The notes beneath the pieces were generated by a model, which worked only from the letters and a program-made list of their open reading frames with translations, was not told where the DNA came from and did no database searches. Made by a program: the position numbers and the translations under genes. This document shows, in pieces, positions 15,856 through 22,768 of a stretch of DNA of 22,768 nt. Location of the stretch: positions 1-22,768 of the forward strand of contig CAKQVV010000017.1 of the NCBI GenBank assembly GCA_934277845.1. The letters run 5' to 3'. Within the stretch, counting starts at the first letter, position 1; the number at the start of each line of letters is the position of its first letter. This DNA is from an uncultured Clostridia bacterium (GTDB lineage: Bacteria; Bacillota; Clostridia; Christensenellales; Pumilibacteraceae).

Positions 15856-16905
15856 TTATTTCAGTAGGTCGGCAAACTTCTCGAACAAATACCCGGTGTC
15901 TTTCGGCCCGGGGCTCGCCTCGGGGTGGAACTGCACCGAGAACGTCTTGCCGTCGTCGTACTCTATTCCCTCGCATGTGCGGTCGTTGAGGTTGACGTGG
16001 CTCATGACGCCCGCGCCGCGTAATGAATCCGCGTCCACGCAGTAGCCGTGATTCTGACTCGTGATGAAGATCTTGCCCGTGCTCAGATCTTTTACCGGGT
16101 GGTTCGAGCCGCGATGTCCGTACTTCATTTTCACCGTGTCGCCGCCCTTCGCGAGCGCGATAATCTGATGCCCGAGACAAATGCCGAAAACCGGCTTTAC
16201 TCCCAGCAGTTTTTTGACCTGTTCTATTTCGAACACGTTATCCTTGGGATCGCCGGGGCCGTTGGTCAGCATGATGCCGGCGGGATCGAAGTCGAGGATC
16301 TTTTCATAAGGAGTGTTCGCCGGAAACACGCGCATGTCGAAATCATAACGACGGAGCGAGTTCAGGATATTGCGTTTAAGCCCGTAATCGACTACCGCAA
16401 CGCGCTTTCCGCCGCCGCGGATATCATAGATCCTGCGGGTGGTTACTTCCGCTACCGGGTTTACGATTTTATATTTTGCAACGGCGCGTTTTTGCGCGTC
16501 GGACGGGTATTCCTGCGAAATTATGCCGTTCATCGTGCCCGCGTCGCGCAGTTTCCGCGTGAGCGCGCGCGTGTCTACGCCCGAGATCGCGACGATAAGA
16601 TTCTTTTTAAGGTAACTGTCGAGCGGCTCTTCGGCTTTCCAGTTGGACGGGAAATCCGAAATCTCCCGTACTATAAAGCCCTTGACTTTGGGTTTATCGG
16701 ACTCGACGTCGAAACGATTTACGCCGTAGTTGCCGATGAGCGGATAAGTCATGTTGACTATCTGCCCGCAGTAACTCGGATCGGTGAGCAGTTCCTGATA
16801 ACCGGTCATGCCGGTGTTGAATACGACTTCGCCGATAATGTCGCCGTCGTAACCGAAACTCTCGCCCTCGAATACCGTGCCGTCGGATAAGTAAAGATAC
16901 GCCAT
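15856..16905 (-). CDS. carA: Carbamoyl-phosphate synthase small (glutaminase) subunit
   Basis: This 349-residue protein hydrolyses glutamine and passes ammonia to CarB. The N-terminal CPSase_sm_chain domain (MAYLYLSDGTVFEGESFGYDG, NTGMTGYQELLTDPSY) spans about 1-135. The class I glutamine amidotransferase domain follows, with the nucleophile in GICLGHQIIA (C243) and the His-Glu pair in FHPEASPGP (H327, E329), so the triad is intact. The glycine-rich oxyanion region LTNGPGDP is present. The GGAGG site 5 nt before the ATG overlaps the start of the spacer after pyrE, only 9 bases long, which indicates co-transcription. Confidence 0.98.
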   Translation of the reverse strand: MAYLYLSDGTVFEGESFGYDGDIIGEVVFNTGMTGYQELLTDPSYCGQIVNMTYPLIGNYGVNRFDVESDKPKVKGFIVREISDFPSNWKAEEPLDSYLKKNLIVAISGVDTRALTRKLRDAGTMNGIISQEYPSDAQKRAVAKYKIVNPVAEVTTRRIYDIRGGGKRVAVVDYGLKRNILNSLRRYDFDMRVFPANTPYEKILDFDPAGIMLTNGPGDPKDNVFEIEQVKKLLGVKPVFGICLGHQIIALAKGGDTVKMKYGHRGSNHPVKDLSTGKIFITSQNHGYCVDADSLRGAGVMSHVNLNDRTCEGIEYDDGKTFSVQFHPEASPGPKDTGYLFEKFADLLK

Positions 16906-16914
16906 GATTCCTCC

Positions 16915-17520
16915 TTACAACGCGTCGCGGAACGCAAGTACTTCCGTTCCCTGCTCTTCGGTGATATAACCCGTTCTCACCGCTTCGCCGAGCAGTCTTT
17001 CGAGGTCGCAAAGCGCGACGTAACGAGTGCCTGCCGCCGCGAAATTGTCCTTGCCCTTTTGAATATTATAGGTAAAAATGCACGCAACGCCCATGACTTC
17101 GACGCCCGCTTCGCGCAGCGCCGCCACCGCCTCTAAACAACTGCCGCCCGTCGAAATAAGGTCCTCGACAAGCACCGCTTTCTGTCCTTTTACGGGTTTA
17201 CCCTCGATGCGGTTGTTCCTGCCGTGGCTCTTGTTTTCGCCGCGAACGTAGCCGGTGGGCAGTCCCATGCGGTCGGCAACGAGCGCCGCGTGAGCGATGC
17301 CCGCGGTCGCCGTGCCGTAAATCGCCTCTACCCCAGGGTACTCGCGCCCGATCAGTTCTTTCAGTCCGTCCTCGACGGCGTTTCTCTCATTAGGGTACGC
17401 CAGTAGTACGCGGTTATCGCAGTAGATGGGCGATTTTATTCCGCTTGCCCAGGTAAAAGGCTCGTCGGGGCGCAGAAATACCGCCTTGGTTTCGAGTAAA
17501 CACGTTTCGGGTTTCTTCAT
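16915..17520 (-). CDS. pyrE: Orotate phosphoribosyltransferase
   Basis: The 201-residue enzyme joins orotate to PRPP to make OMP. The PRPP-binding motif AVLVEDLISTGGS (about 115-127) with its two acidic residues is intact. The flexible catalytic loop is YVRGENKSHGRNNRIEG (about 91-107), containing the conserved lysine and histidine. The orotate-binding side includes FTWASGIKSPIYCDNR near residues 22-37. The ATG has AGGAG about 9 nt upstream. It follows pyrF by 33 bases, the longest gap among the first six genes of the operon, and precedes carA. Confidence 0.97.
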   Translation of the reverse strand: MKKPETCLLETKAVFLRPDEPFTWASGIKSPIYCDNRVLLAYPNERNAVEDGLKELIGREYPGVEAIYGTATAGIAHAALVADRMGLPTGYVRGENKSHGRNNRIEGKPVKGQKAVLVEDLISTGGSCLEAVAALREAGVEVMGVACIFTYNIQKGKDNFAAAGTRYVALCDLERLLGEAVRTGYITEEQGTEVLAFRDAL

Positions 17521-17553
17521 GTTAATATCTCCTTTTGATTTTTTCCGTCTTTA

Positions 17554-18240
17554 TTAAATGCCCTTAAATTCTCTTACGGCGCGCAAGTACGCTTCCCTCG
17601 GATCGGGAGCGGCGGTTATCGCCCTGCCCACCACGATATAATCCGCGCCGAGGTTAGCCGCTTTTTCGGGCGTCACGACGCGTTTCTGGTCGTCGGCCGA
17701 GCCGCCGGCAAACCTTATTCCCGGAGTGACCGACAACAGTCCCAGTTCCTTGATTATCGGTGCTTCCAGCGCGGAGCAAACCACGCCGTCCAGCCCCGCC
17801 GCCTTTGCGTTCTCGGCGTAATGGCGCACCGCATCGTCCATGGGCGCGTCTATCAGCAGTTCGTCTTTCAGCATTTCGGGCGAAGTGGACGTAAGTTGAG
17901 TGACCGCGATCACTTTCGTGTCGGGCGAAATCGCCCCGACCGCCTCTTTTGCACGCCGCATCATCTCTTTGCCGCCCGCCGCATGCACGTTTATTATATC
18001 GGTTTTAAGCCCCGCCAGTACTCTTGCCGCCGCTTCCACGGTGTTGGGAATATCGTGAAGTTTGAGGTCTAAAAACACCTTGAAACCGCGCTCTTTCAGT
18101 TCTTTCACGAGATCGTAGCCGTAGCGATAGTACATTTCCATACCGATTTTAAGATACGGCTTTTCTTCTTCCAACGCGGCAAGCAGCGCGTCCAGTCCGC
18201 TCCTGTCGTTAAAGTCGCAAGCGATAATCACGTCTTTCAT
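17554..18240 (-). CDS. pyrF: Orotidine 5'-phosphate decarboxylase
   Basis: The 228-residue enzyme performs the last step, OMP to UMP plus CO2. It matches the short bacterial class I family. The catalytic Asp-Lys-Asp array is in FLDLKLHDIPNT (D58, K60, D63), with D9 and K31 (YLKIGMEMYY) completing the active site. The phosphate-binding end VTPGIRFAGG and DYIVVGRAIT are present. Its ATG shares the ATGA overlap with the pyrD stop, so translation is probably coupled. Confidence 0.98.
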   Translation of the reverse strand: MKDVIIACDFNDRSGLDALLAALEEEKPYLKIGMEMYYRYGYDLVKELKERGFKVFLDLKLHDIPNTVEAAARVLAGLKTDIINVHAAGGKEMMRRAKEAVGAISPDTKVIAVTQLTSTSPEMLKDELLIDAPMDDAVRHYAENAKAAGLDGVVCSALEAPIIKELGLLSVTPGIRFAGGSADDQKRVVTPEKAANLGADYIVVGRAITAAPDPREAYLRAVREFKGI

Positions 18241-19151
18241 CTGTCCGTCCTCCCGATAATTTCTTTTACGCTCTTTGCTCCGATCGCGTCCAGCGCGCCG
18301 GGCAAACGTTCGATTATTTTTTTGCTGGCGTAAGGATCGACGAGATTGACCGATCCTACCATAACCGCCGACGCGCCCACCGACAAAAAGTCGATCACGT
18401 CGTACTCGTTCTCTATGCCGCCCATGCCGATCACCGGCACTTTCACCGCGTTTGCCACTTCGTGTACCATGCGGAGCGCGACGGGCTTTATCGCCGCACC
18501 CGAAAATCCCGCGTGCGGCACATGCGTTATCGGCTTACCCGTTCTGCGATCGACCGCCATGCCTAAAAGGGTATTGATAAGCGTGATGCCGTCCGCGCCC
18601 GCGCCCACAACCGCTTTCGCGATTTCCGTTATGCTCGTCACGTTGGGCGAGAGTTTGACGAAAACCGGCTTGTGCGAAACCGCCTTGACCGCTTTCGTTA
18701 TCCTTGCCGCGATCGCAGGATCCGTGCCGAACGCCATGCCGCCCGTCGCGACGTTGGGACAACTGATATTCAGTTCCACCGCGCACACTATGTCGTCACG
18801 CGAGAGAAGTTCGGCGGCGTAAACGTAACTTTCTTCGTCGTGTCCGCCCACGTTCGCGAACACTTTTTTGCGGTAAATCTTTTTCAGCCGCGGGAAAATT
18901 TCGCTGTATACCTTGTCCGCGCCGGGATTTTGCAGTCCCACGGAGTTGAGCATGCCCGCCGGCGTTTCCGCGATGCGCGGCAAAGGGTTGCCGAAACGTT
19001 CCTCTTTGGTCGTCCCCTTTATCGAGAACGCGCCCAAAACGTTTATGTCGTAGAGTTCGTTGAACTCGAAACCGTAACCGAACGTGCCGGACGCGGGGAT
19101 TACGGGGTTATCGAGCGCGATACCTCCTAAATTTACGGATAAATCGATCAT
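18237..19151 (-). CDS. pyrD: Dihydroorotate dehydrogenase, class 1B catalytic subunit
   Basis: The 304-residue FMN enzyme oxidises dihydroorotate to orotate. The start MIDLSVNLGGIALDNPVIPASGTFG is fixed by a GGAGG site and by family alignment; the 33-codon upstream extension lies inside pyrK. The catalytic cysteine is C131 in ELNISCPNV, the mark of class 1 enzymes (class 2 has serine). K45 in FSIKGTT and the phosphate-binding VPVIGMGGIE / ASAVMVGS motifs are present. The adjacent pyrK makes this the class 1B type, which passes electrons through FAD and an iron-sulphur cluster to NAD+. It overlaps pyrK and pyrF by ATGA. Confidence 0.97.
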   Translation of the reverse strand: MIDLSVNLGGIALDNPVIPASGTFGYGFEFNELYDINVLGAFSIKGTTKEERFGNPLPRIAETPAGMLNSVGLQNPGADKVYSEIFPRLKKIYRKKVFANVGGHDEESYVYAAELLSRDDIVCAVELNISCPNVATGGMAFGTDPAIAARITKAVKAVSHKPVFVKLSPNVTSITEIAKAVVGAGADGITLINTLLGMAVDRRTGKPITHVPHAGFSGAAIKPVALRMVHEVANAVKVPVIGMGGIENEYDVIDFLSVGASAVMVGSVNLVDPYASKKIIERLPGALDAIGAKSVKEIIGRTDR

Positions 19152-19870
19152 CTCATTTCCTCCGCGGTCATCACGGGACCGTCCTTGCAAATGCGTTTCG
19201 CGCCGAGGCGCGTCTTGCAACTGCAACCCATGCACGCGCCGAAACCGCAACCCATACGCGCCTCGTACGACAGCTGCCCGTCCGCACCGGTAGCCACCAG
19301 CGCGTTCAGCATCGGTTCGGGCCCGCAGGCGTAAAAATAGTCGTACTTTGCCTTGTCGAACACGGCGGTGACAAAACCTTTCGTGCCCAGCGTGCCGTCG
19401 GCGGTCGCGACCTTCACGTCCGCAATCGAACCGAATTTTTCGAGGTAGTATGCCTCGCGTGCCGTATTGAATCCCGCAATAACCGTCACGTTTTTGCCTT
19501 TTGCGGTCAGGCGTTTCGCAAGGTTATATAATGGCGGCAAGCCGATACCGCCGCCGATAAGCGCGATATTTTGCGCCGCTACGTCTTCGTCAAAACCGTT
19601 CCCCAGCCCCGTTAGCGCGTTGATTTTCTCGCCCGTTTTCATTTCCGACAACGCCCGCGTCCCCTCTCCCACGACCTTGTACACTATCGTGAGCCCGTTC
19701 TCGTCGCAGTCGCACACGGAGATCGGACGGCGAAGGTACTTGCCGGGTATCTTTATGTCTATAAACTGACCGGCTTTTAAAAACGCGGAAACGTCGCCGC
19801 TTAGCCGCATTTCAAATACGGCAGGCGCAATTTCCGCGTTGCTTTTAATCTCGTAGATTACTTCTTTCAT
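19148..19870 (-). CDS. pyrK: Dihydroorotate dehydrogenase electron-transfer subunit
   Basis: The 240-residue protein carries electrons from the PyrD FMN to NAD+. It is a ferredoxin-reductase-like fold: the FAD-binding segment YLRRPISVCD (45-54), the nicotinamide-binding GGGIGLPPLY (106-115) and the ACGPEPML segment (181-188). A [2Fe-2S] cluster is bound by C208, C213, C216 and C228 in the C-x4-C-x2-C-x11-C spacing typical of PyrK. Its ATG overlaps the last base of the pyrC stop (TAATG) and its own stop overlaps the pyrD start, so PyrK and PyrD should be made in equal amounts. Confidence 0.97.
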   Translation of the reverse strand: MKEVIYEIKSNAEIAPAVFEMRLSGDVSAFLKAGQFIDIKIPGKYLRRPISVCDCDENGLTIVYKVVGEGTRALSEMKTGEKINALTGLGNGFDEDVAAQNIALIGGGIGLPPLYNLAKRLTAKGKNVTVIAGFNTAREAYYLEKFGSIADVKVATADGTLGTKGFVTAVFDKAKYDYFYACGPEPMLNALVATGADGQLSYEARMGCGFGACMGCSCKTRLGAKRICKDGPVMTAEEMR

Positions 19871-21171
19871 TATTCCTCTTCCACTCCGGTTCCCGTCTCG
19901 ACGAGCCTGCCTGCGCGAAGTCTGACTTCGCCGTCCACGATTACGTCGGTAACTCTGCCGTAAACGCGCGAGCCGTTGAACGGAGTGTTCTTGCCTTTCG
20001 ATGCGAACTCACGGCTGTCGACGACGTAACTTCTTCCGACGTCCACGAGCGTGAGGTTGGCTCGCTCGTCCTCGCGAAGTCTGCCGCCGATGCCGGCGAT
20101 CTCCCGCGGACGCACGCTCATCAGGCGGTTAAGAGCCACCATATCGATGACGCCCGAGCGCACAAGCGTGGTATACGCCACCGAGAACGCCGTTTCCAGT
20201 CCGCTGATGCCGAACGCCGCCGAATCGTACTCGACGTTTTTGTCCGCGGCGGAGTGCGGCGCGTGATCGGTCGCGATGACGTCGATCGTGCCGTCCATAA
20301 GTCCCTCGATGATCGCCGTGCGGTCGTCCTCGTCGCGCAGCGGCGGATTGACCTTGGTCATGGTGTCGAGATTTGTCACGCACTCGTCGCTTAGCGCGAA
20401 ATAATGCGGACAGGTTTCGGCAGTGACCGGCACGCCTTTCTTCTTGTAAAATCTGATGAGTTCCACCGAGCCGCGAGTACTGACGTGACACAGGTGCACC
20501 GGCAGTTTCGTCGCCTCGCTTAGCGCGAGATCGCGGGCGATACCCGCTTCTTCGGCGGCGCGCGAAATGCCCCTGAGCCCCACCGACGCGGCGTTGAAAC
20601 CGTCGTTTGCGACTCCGCCCGCCGAAATGGTCTTGTCCTCGCTGTGCGACAGCACTTTCAGTCCGACGCTTGCGGCGTATTCCATCGCGGACTTCATCAC
20701 TCTGCCGTCGGAAACGGGATTGCCGTCGTCGGAAACCGCGAGCACGCCCGCTTTCTTCATGGGCAGCATATCGGCGAGTTCTTCGCCTTTCAGCCCTTTG
20801 GTGATCGCCCCCACGGGATAAACGTGAGCGAAGCCTTCGTCCTTTGCCGTGCGCGAAACGTATTCCGCAACCACGCGGTTATCGCACACGGGGTTTGTGT
20901 TGGGCATGCAAAGAATATCGGTAAAACCGCCCCTGACCGCCGCACGGACGCCGGTAGCGATCGTTTCTTTACCTTCGTAACCGGGTTCGCGAAGGTGCGT
21001 GTGCAGGTCGCAAAAACCGTAGAACAGGTATTTGTCCGTGCCGTCGATCACGACGTCGGCATTCCTGTCCACTCTGCCGATCTTGGTAATCACGCCGTCG
21101 CGGACGAACACGTCGGCTTCCTTGATATTGTCGCGAACGAGTTTCGCGTTTTTGATAAGTAACGTAGCCAT
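19870..21171 (-). CDS. pyrC: Dihydroorotase
   Basis: The 433-residue zinc amidohydrolase cyclises carbamoyl-aspartate to dihydroorotate. The metal-binding DLHTHLREPG (H57, H59) and the downstream SDDGNPVSD, VLSHSEDK, PVHLCHVST and ATDHAPHS motifs are all intact. SDDGNP fits the class I Bacillus/Aquifex type, in which an aspartate bridges the metal site in place of a carboxylated lysine. The ATG at 21171 has AGAGGAG 6 nt upstream; the 16-codon upstream extension is not supported. The pyrB stop is a single base away, so the two are probably translationally coupled. Confidence 0.97.
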   Translation of the reverse strand: MATLLIKNAKLVRDNIKEADVFVRDGVITKIGRVDRNADVVIDGTDKYLFYGFCDLHTHLREPGYEGKETIATGVRAAVRGGFTDILCMPNTNPVCDNRVVAEYVSRTAKDEGFAHVYPVGAITKGLKGEELADMLPMKKAGVLAVSDDGNPVSDGRVMKSAMEYAASVGLKVLSHSEDKTISAGGVANDGFNAASVGLRGISRAAEEAGIARDLALSEATKLPVHLCHVSTRGSVELIRFYKKKGVPVTAETCPHYFALSDECVTNLDTMTKVNPPLRDEDDRTAIIEGLMDGTIDVIATDHAPHSAADKNVEYDSAAFGISGLETAFSVAYTTLVRSGVIDMVALNRLMSVRPREIAGIGGRLREDERANLTLVDVGRSYVVDSREFASKGKNTPFNGSRVYGRVTDVIVDGEVRLRAGRLVETGTGVEEE

Positions 21172-21172
21172 A

Positions 21173-22075
21173 TTATTCTCCTCTTCCCGCCAGCGCAAGC
21201 ACCGCCATACGCACGGCAACGCCGTTGGTGACCTGGGTTTCGATGCGGCTCCTGTCGCCGTCGCACACCGCGCCCGAAATCTCCACGCCGCGGTTCACGG
21301 GACCGGGGTGCATCACGATCGCATGCGGCGAAGCGTAGGACAGCAGTTCGTCCGTCACGCCCCAACCGGCGTTATATTCTTTAAGACCGGGGAAAAGCCC
21401 CTGTTTTTGCCGTTCGAGCTGAATCCGAAGCGCCATAACGACGTCGGCGCCGCCGACCGCCTCTTTTACGTCGGTGGTGACCCGGCACTCGTTCTCGAAG
21501 CCTTCCGGCAGCAAGGTTTTCGGTCCGCAGAAAGTGACTTCCGCGCCCAGCGTTTTCAGTCCCCAAAGATCGCTTCTCGCCACCCTCGAGTGTTTTATGT
21601 CGCCGATTATCGCGACTTTAAGCCCCGAAATCCAGCCGAACTCCTCGCGCATGGTGAAAAAGTCGAGAAGCGCCTGCGTCGGGTGTTCGTTCGCGCCGTC
21701 GCCGGCATTGACTACCGCCGCGCTCACGTTCTTCGATAAAAATAAAGGCGCACCGCTCATCTGATGACGAATAACGACAATGTCCGTACCCAGTGCGTCC
21801 AGAGTCTTTCCCGTATCGATAAGCGATTCGCCCTTTTTCACGCTCGACGACGAAACGTCCAGTATGTTTACGCGCGCGCCGACGGCTTCCGCCGCAATGC
21901 CGAAACTCGTTCGGGTACGCGTACTGTTTTCGTAAAACAACATAGTGACCTGTTTGCCGGCAAGATCGTCGCGACGCTTGCCGCCCAGCCACGATTCTTT
22001 CATTTCGGCAGCAAGATCGAGCACGTCGTGTATCGCGTTTGCCGACATTTGTCTGATTCCGAGTAAGTGTTTCAA
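21173..22075 (-). CDS. pyrB: Aspartate carbamoyltransferase catalytic subunit
   Basis: The 300-residue enzyme joins carbamoyl phosphate and aspartate. The start is a TTG (22075) with GGAGG 7 nt upstream, giving (M)KHLLGIRQMS as in other Bacillota; the longer frame would extend into the terminator hairpin. The carbamoyl-phosphate loop FYENSTRTRTSFG (47-59) and the SSSVKKGESL loop with the catalytic lysine are present. HPTQALLDFF, the IGDIKHSRVARS region and MHPGPVNRGVEI bind aspartate and form the domain interface. No pyrI regulatory chain is seen, so it is probably an unregulated trimer. It is the first gene of the operon. Confidence 0.97.
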   Translation of the reverse strand: MKHLLGIRQMSANAIHDVLDLAAEMKESWLGGKRRDDLAGKQVTMLFYENSTRTRTSFGIAAEAVGARVNILDVSSSSVKKGESLIDTGKTLDALGTDIVVIRHQMSGAPLFLSKNVSAAVVNAGDGANEHPTQALLDFFTMREEFGWISGLKVAIIGDIKHSRVARSDLWGLKTLGAEVTFCGPKTLLPEGFENECRVTTDVKEAVGGADVVMALRIQLERQKQGLFPGLKEYNAGWGVTDELLSYASPHAIVMHPGPVNRGVEISGAVCDGDRSRIETQVTNGVAVRMAVLALAGRGE

Positions 22076-22089
22076 ATGCGTTCCTCCGT

Positions 22090-22173
22090 TTAAGAAAAAA
22101 ACTGCCCCGTTACGGGCAGCCAAATCGCGAATCTTCTCGGTCTATGAGTTGCGCCCGTAGACTTCAGGCTCAT
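22090..22173 (-). CDS. Possible 27-codon leader peptide in the pyr operon attenuator
   Basis: An ATG at 22173 opens a frame that reads MSLKSTGATH at the start and VTGQFFS at the end. It goes straight through both arms of the terminator hairpin and its T7 tract, and stops (TAA, 22092-22090) 14 bases before the pyrB TTG, just ahead of the GGAGG site. No good ribosome binding site precedes the ATG, and it sits at the edge of a hairpin, so translation is doubtful. The layout recalls the enterobacterial pyrBI leader, whose peptide also overlaps the attenuator. Confidence 0.3.
   Translation of the reverse strand: MSLKSTGATHRPRRFAIWLPVTGQFFS
22095..22119 (-). terminator. Intrinsic terminator (attenuator) just upstream of pyrB
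   Basis: On the minus strand CTGCCC (22119-22114), a 6-base loop and GGGCAG (22107-22102) are followed at once by seven T (22101-22095). It ends only about 20 bases before the pyrB start and lies inside the operon's own leader. It therefore acts as a leader attenuator rather than as the end of another gene. Confidence 0.88.
22111..22159 (-). promoter_or_regulatory. Antiterminator pairing competing with the pyr attenuator
   Basis: The leader RNA segment UACGGGCG (22159-22152) is complementary to UGCCCGUA (22118-22111; seven Watson-Crick pairs plus one G-U). The latter includes the 5' arm and loop of the terminator. The two pairings exclude each other, the minimal design of an attenuation switch. 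No recognisable PyrR-binding loop sequence was found, so the sensor is unknown. Confidence 0.55.
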
Positions 22174-22201
22174 GCGGAAACGCCGCTTCCGCGTCAAGCC
22201 T
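22166..22201 (-). promoter_or_regulatory. 5'-end hairpin of the pyr leader
   Basis: At the very start of the predicted transcript, AGGCT (22201-22197) pairs with AGCCT (22170-22166) and, inside it, GCGGAA (22192-22187) with TTCCGC (22179-22174). The two stems are separated by a small internal loop. This could stabilise the leader or bind a regulator; it encloses the ATG of the possible leader peptide. Confidence 0.55.
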
Positions 22202-22206
22202 AGGTT

Positions 22207-22235
22207 ATATTAACATATTGCGCGGAAAAAGTAAA
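22207..22235 (-). promoter_or_regulatory. pyr operon promoter
   Basis: Minus-strand TTTACT (22235-22230), a 17-base spacer and TAATAT (22212-22207) resemble a sigma-A promoter with a start near 22200. That gives a leader of about 125 nt containing the hairpin, antiterminator and terminator. No other promoter is evident between here and the end of carB. Confidence 0.65.
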
Positions 22236-22311
22236 GCGTTTTTCGTCCGTAATTTCAAGGTGTGCATCGGGTGAAAAAGCCACCGGGCACCGCCCGAGCG
22301 AACAAAATCAA

Positions 22312-22533
22312 ATAAGGTCAGTTATTCGCTCCATGCGGGGGATTCCACGCGGGGCGTGCCGCCTCGCTCTGAATGACGAGGTAAAACAGAAAGGAAACGT
22401 TATAATTTAAAATAAAACGAAACCTTTATGTCATTAACCGTCATTCAGAGGAGTAAGGCATTGCCTCGACTGTCAAGAGGCTATGCCGATGCGACGTGGA
22501 ATCCCATGCAACAAGAACGTTTCTGACCTTTTT
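22312..22533. repeat. Tandem composite inverted repeat, copy 1
   Basis: The outer boxes GGGATTCCACG (22339-22349) and CGTGGAATCCC (22495-22505) flank inner boxes CTCTGAATGACG (22367-22378) and CGTCATTCAGAG (22439-22450). Hairpins lie between them: GCGGGGC/GCCTCGC (22349-22355/22361-22367) and GGCATTGCCTC/GAGGCTATGCC (22457-22467/22477-22487). The central 60 bases are A+T-rich. The array occupies the spacer upstream of the pyr promoter; 22236-22311 between them shows nothing recognisable. Confidence 0.85.
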
Positions 22534-22755
22534 ATAAAGTCGATTATTCGCTCCATGCGGGGGATTCCACGCGGGGCGTGCCGCCTCGCTCTGAATGACG
22601 GCGTAAAACGGAAAGAAAACATCGGAATTAAAATAATAACGAAACCTTTATGTCATTAACCGTCATTCAGAGGAGTAAGGCATTGCCTCGACTGTCAAGA
22701 GGCTATGTCTTACGACGTGGAATCCCCTGCAACAAGAACGTTTTTGACCTTTTTA
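22534..22755. repeat. Tandem composite inverted repeat, copy 2
   Basis: This copy has the same architecture as copy 1 at a 222-base offset: boxes at 22560-22571, 22589-22600, 22661-22672 and 22716-22727. The stretch from AACGAAACC through AAGAGGCTATG is almost identical to copy 1. The right-hand hairpin is longer here: TAAGGCATTGCCTC/GAGGCTATGTCTTA (22676-22689/22699-22712) pairs over 13 of 14 positions, counting one G-U. Differences from copy 1 cluster in the central A+T-rich part. Confidence 0.85.
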
Positions 22756-22768
22756 TAAAGTCGATTAT
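22755..22768. repeat. Start of a third tandem copy, cut by the window edge
   Basis: ATAAAGTCGATTAT repeats the first 14 bases of copy 2 at a 221-base offset, so the array continues beyond the window. Confidence 0.7.

Noticed and set aside
22076..22123. Longer pyrB start at 22123
   Set aside because: It would begin within the terminator hairpin region and lacks a ribosome site, whereas the TTG at 22075 has GGAGG and matches the usual PyrB N terminus.
22130..22150. PyrR-binding loop in the pyr leader (GACCGAGAAG segment)
   Set aside because: Only a few positions resemble the remembered consensus with its GAGAGG core, and the stem around it does not form well; too weak to call.
22312..22768. 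CRISPR array
   Set aside because: The period is 221-222 bases, the sequence between the conserved boxes is itself repeated, and there are no short unique spacers or cas genes.

Overview
The window suggests a member of the Bacillota, most likely an uncultured clostridium-like anaerobe. This is inferred from strong AGGAGG-type ribosome binding sites, sigma-A-type promoters, TTG starts backed by good Shine-Dalgarno sequences, a class 1B dihydroorotate dehydrogenase (pyrD plus pyrK) and a cysteine-rich collagen-like protein. No rRNA or marker gene is present to fix the taxonomy. No tRNA, rRNA, transposase or CRISPR array was seen.

Left end (1-1240): the 5' part of a collagen-like Gly-X-Y repeat gene runs off the window on the minus strand. 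Next comes a small XRE-type repressor gene and a divergent TM2-domain membrane protein gene. The spacer between them holds a consensus sigma-A promoter and two copies of a TACCA-TTT-TGGTA palindrome, which looks like a compact repressor-operator switch.

Sugar region (1302-6206): a three-gene minus-strand operon encodes a canonical Gfo/Idh/MocA oxidoreductase, a divergent relative of it and a sugar-phosphate-isomerase-like TIM barrel. It is read divergently from an AraC-type regulator whose start codon lies at the predicted transcription start (apparently leaderless). Two direct repeats 21 bp apart abut the -35 box of the operon and are good candidates for the AraC-type binding sites. A lactonase-like beta-propeller gene converges on the regulator.

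Middle (6207-12641): a 564-base gene-free stretch holds one copy of a hairpin-rich composite inverted repeat and a second short direct-repeat pair. It is followed by one very large SF1 helicase gene (1873 aa) with DUF4011, Vsr-like nuclease and DUF3320 regions. Two of its accessory domains appear to lack expected catalytic residues.

Right half (12642-22235): a single pyrB-pyrC-pyrK-pyrD-pyrF-pyrE-carA-carB operon on the minus strand. It encodes every enzyme from bicarbonate and glutamine to UMP, with overlapping or nearly touching genes at the start. Its leader contains an intrinsic terminator, a competing antiterminator pairing and a possible short leader ORF running through the terminator, so attenuation by pyrimidine supply is likely. 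Upstream of the promoter (22312 to the window edge) the composite inverted repeat reappears as a tandem array with a 221-222 bp period that continues out of the window.
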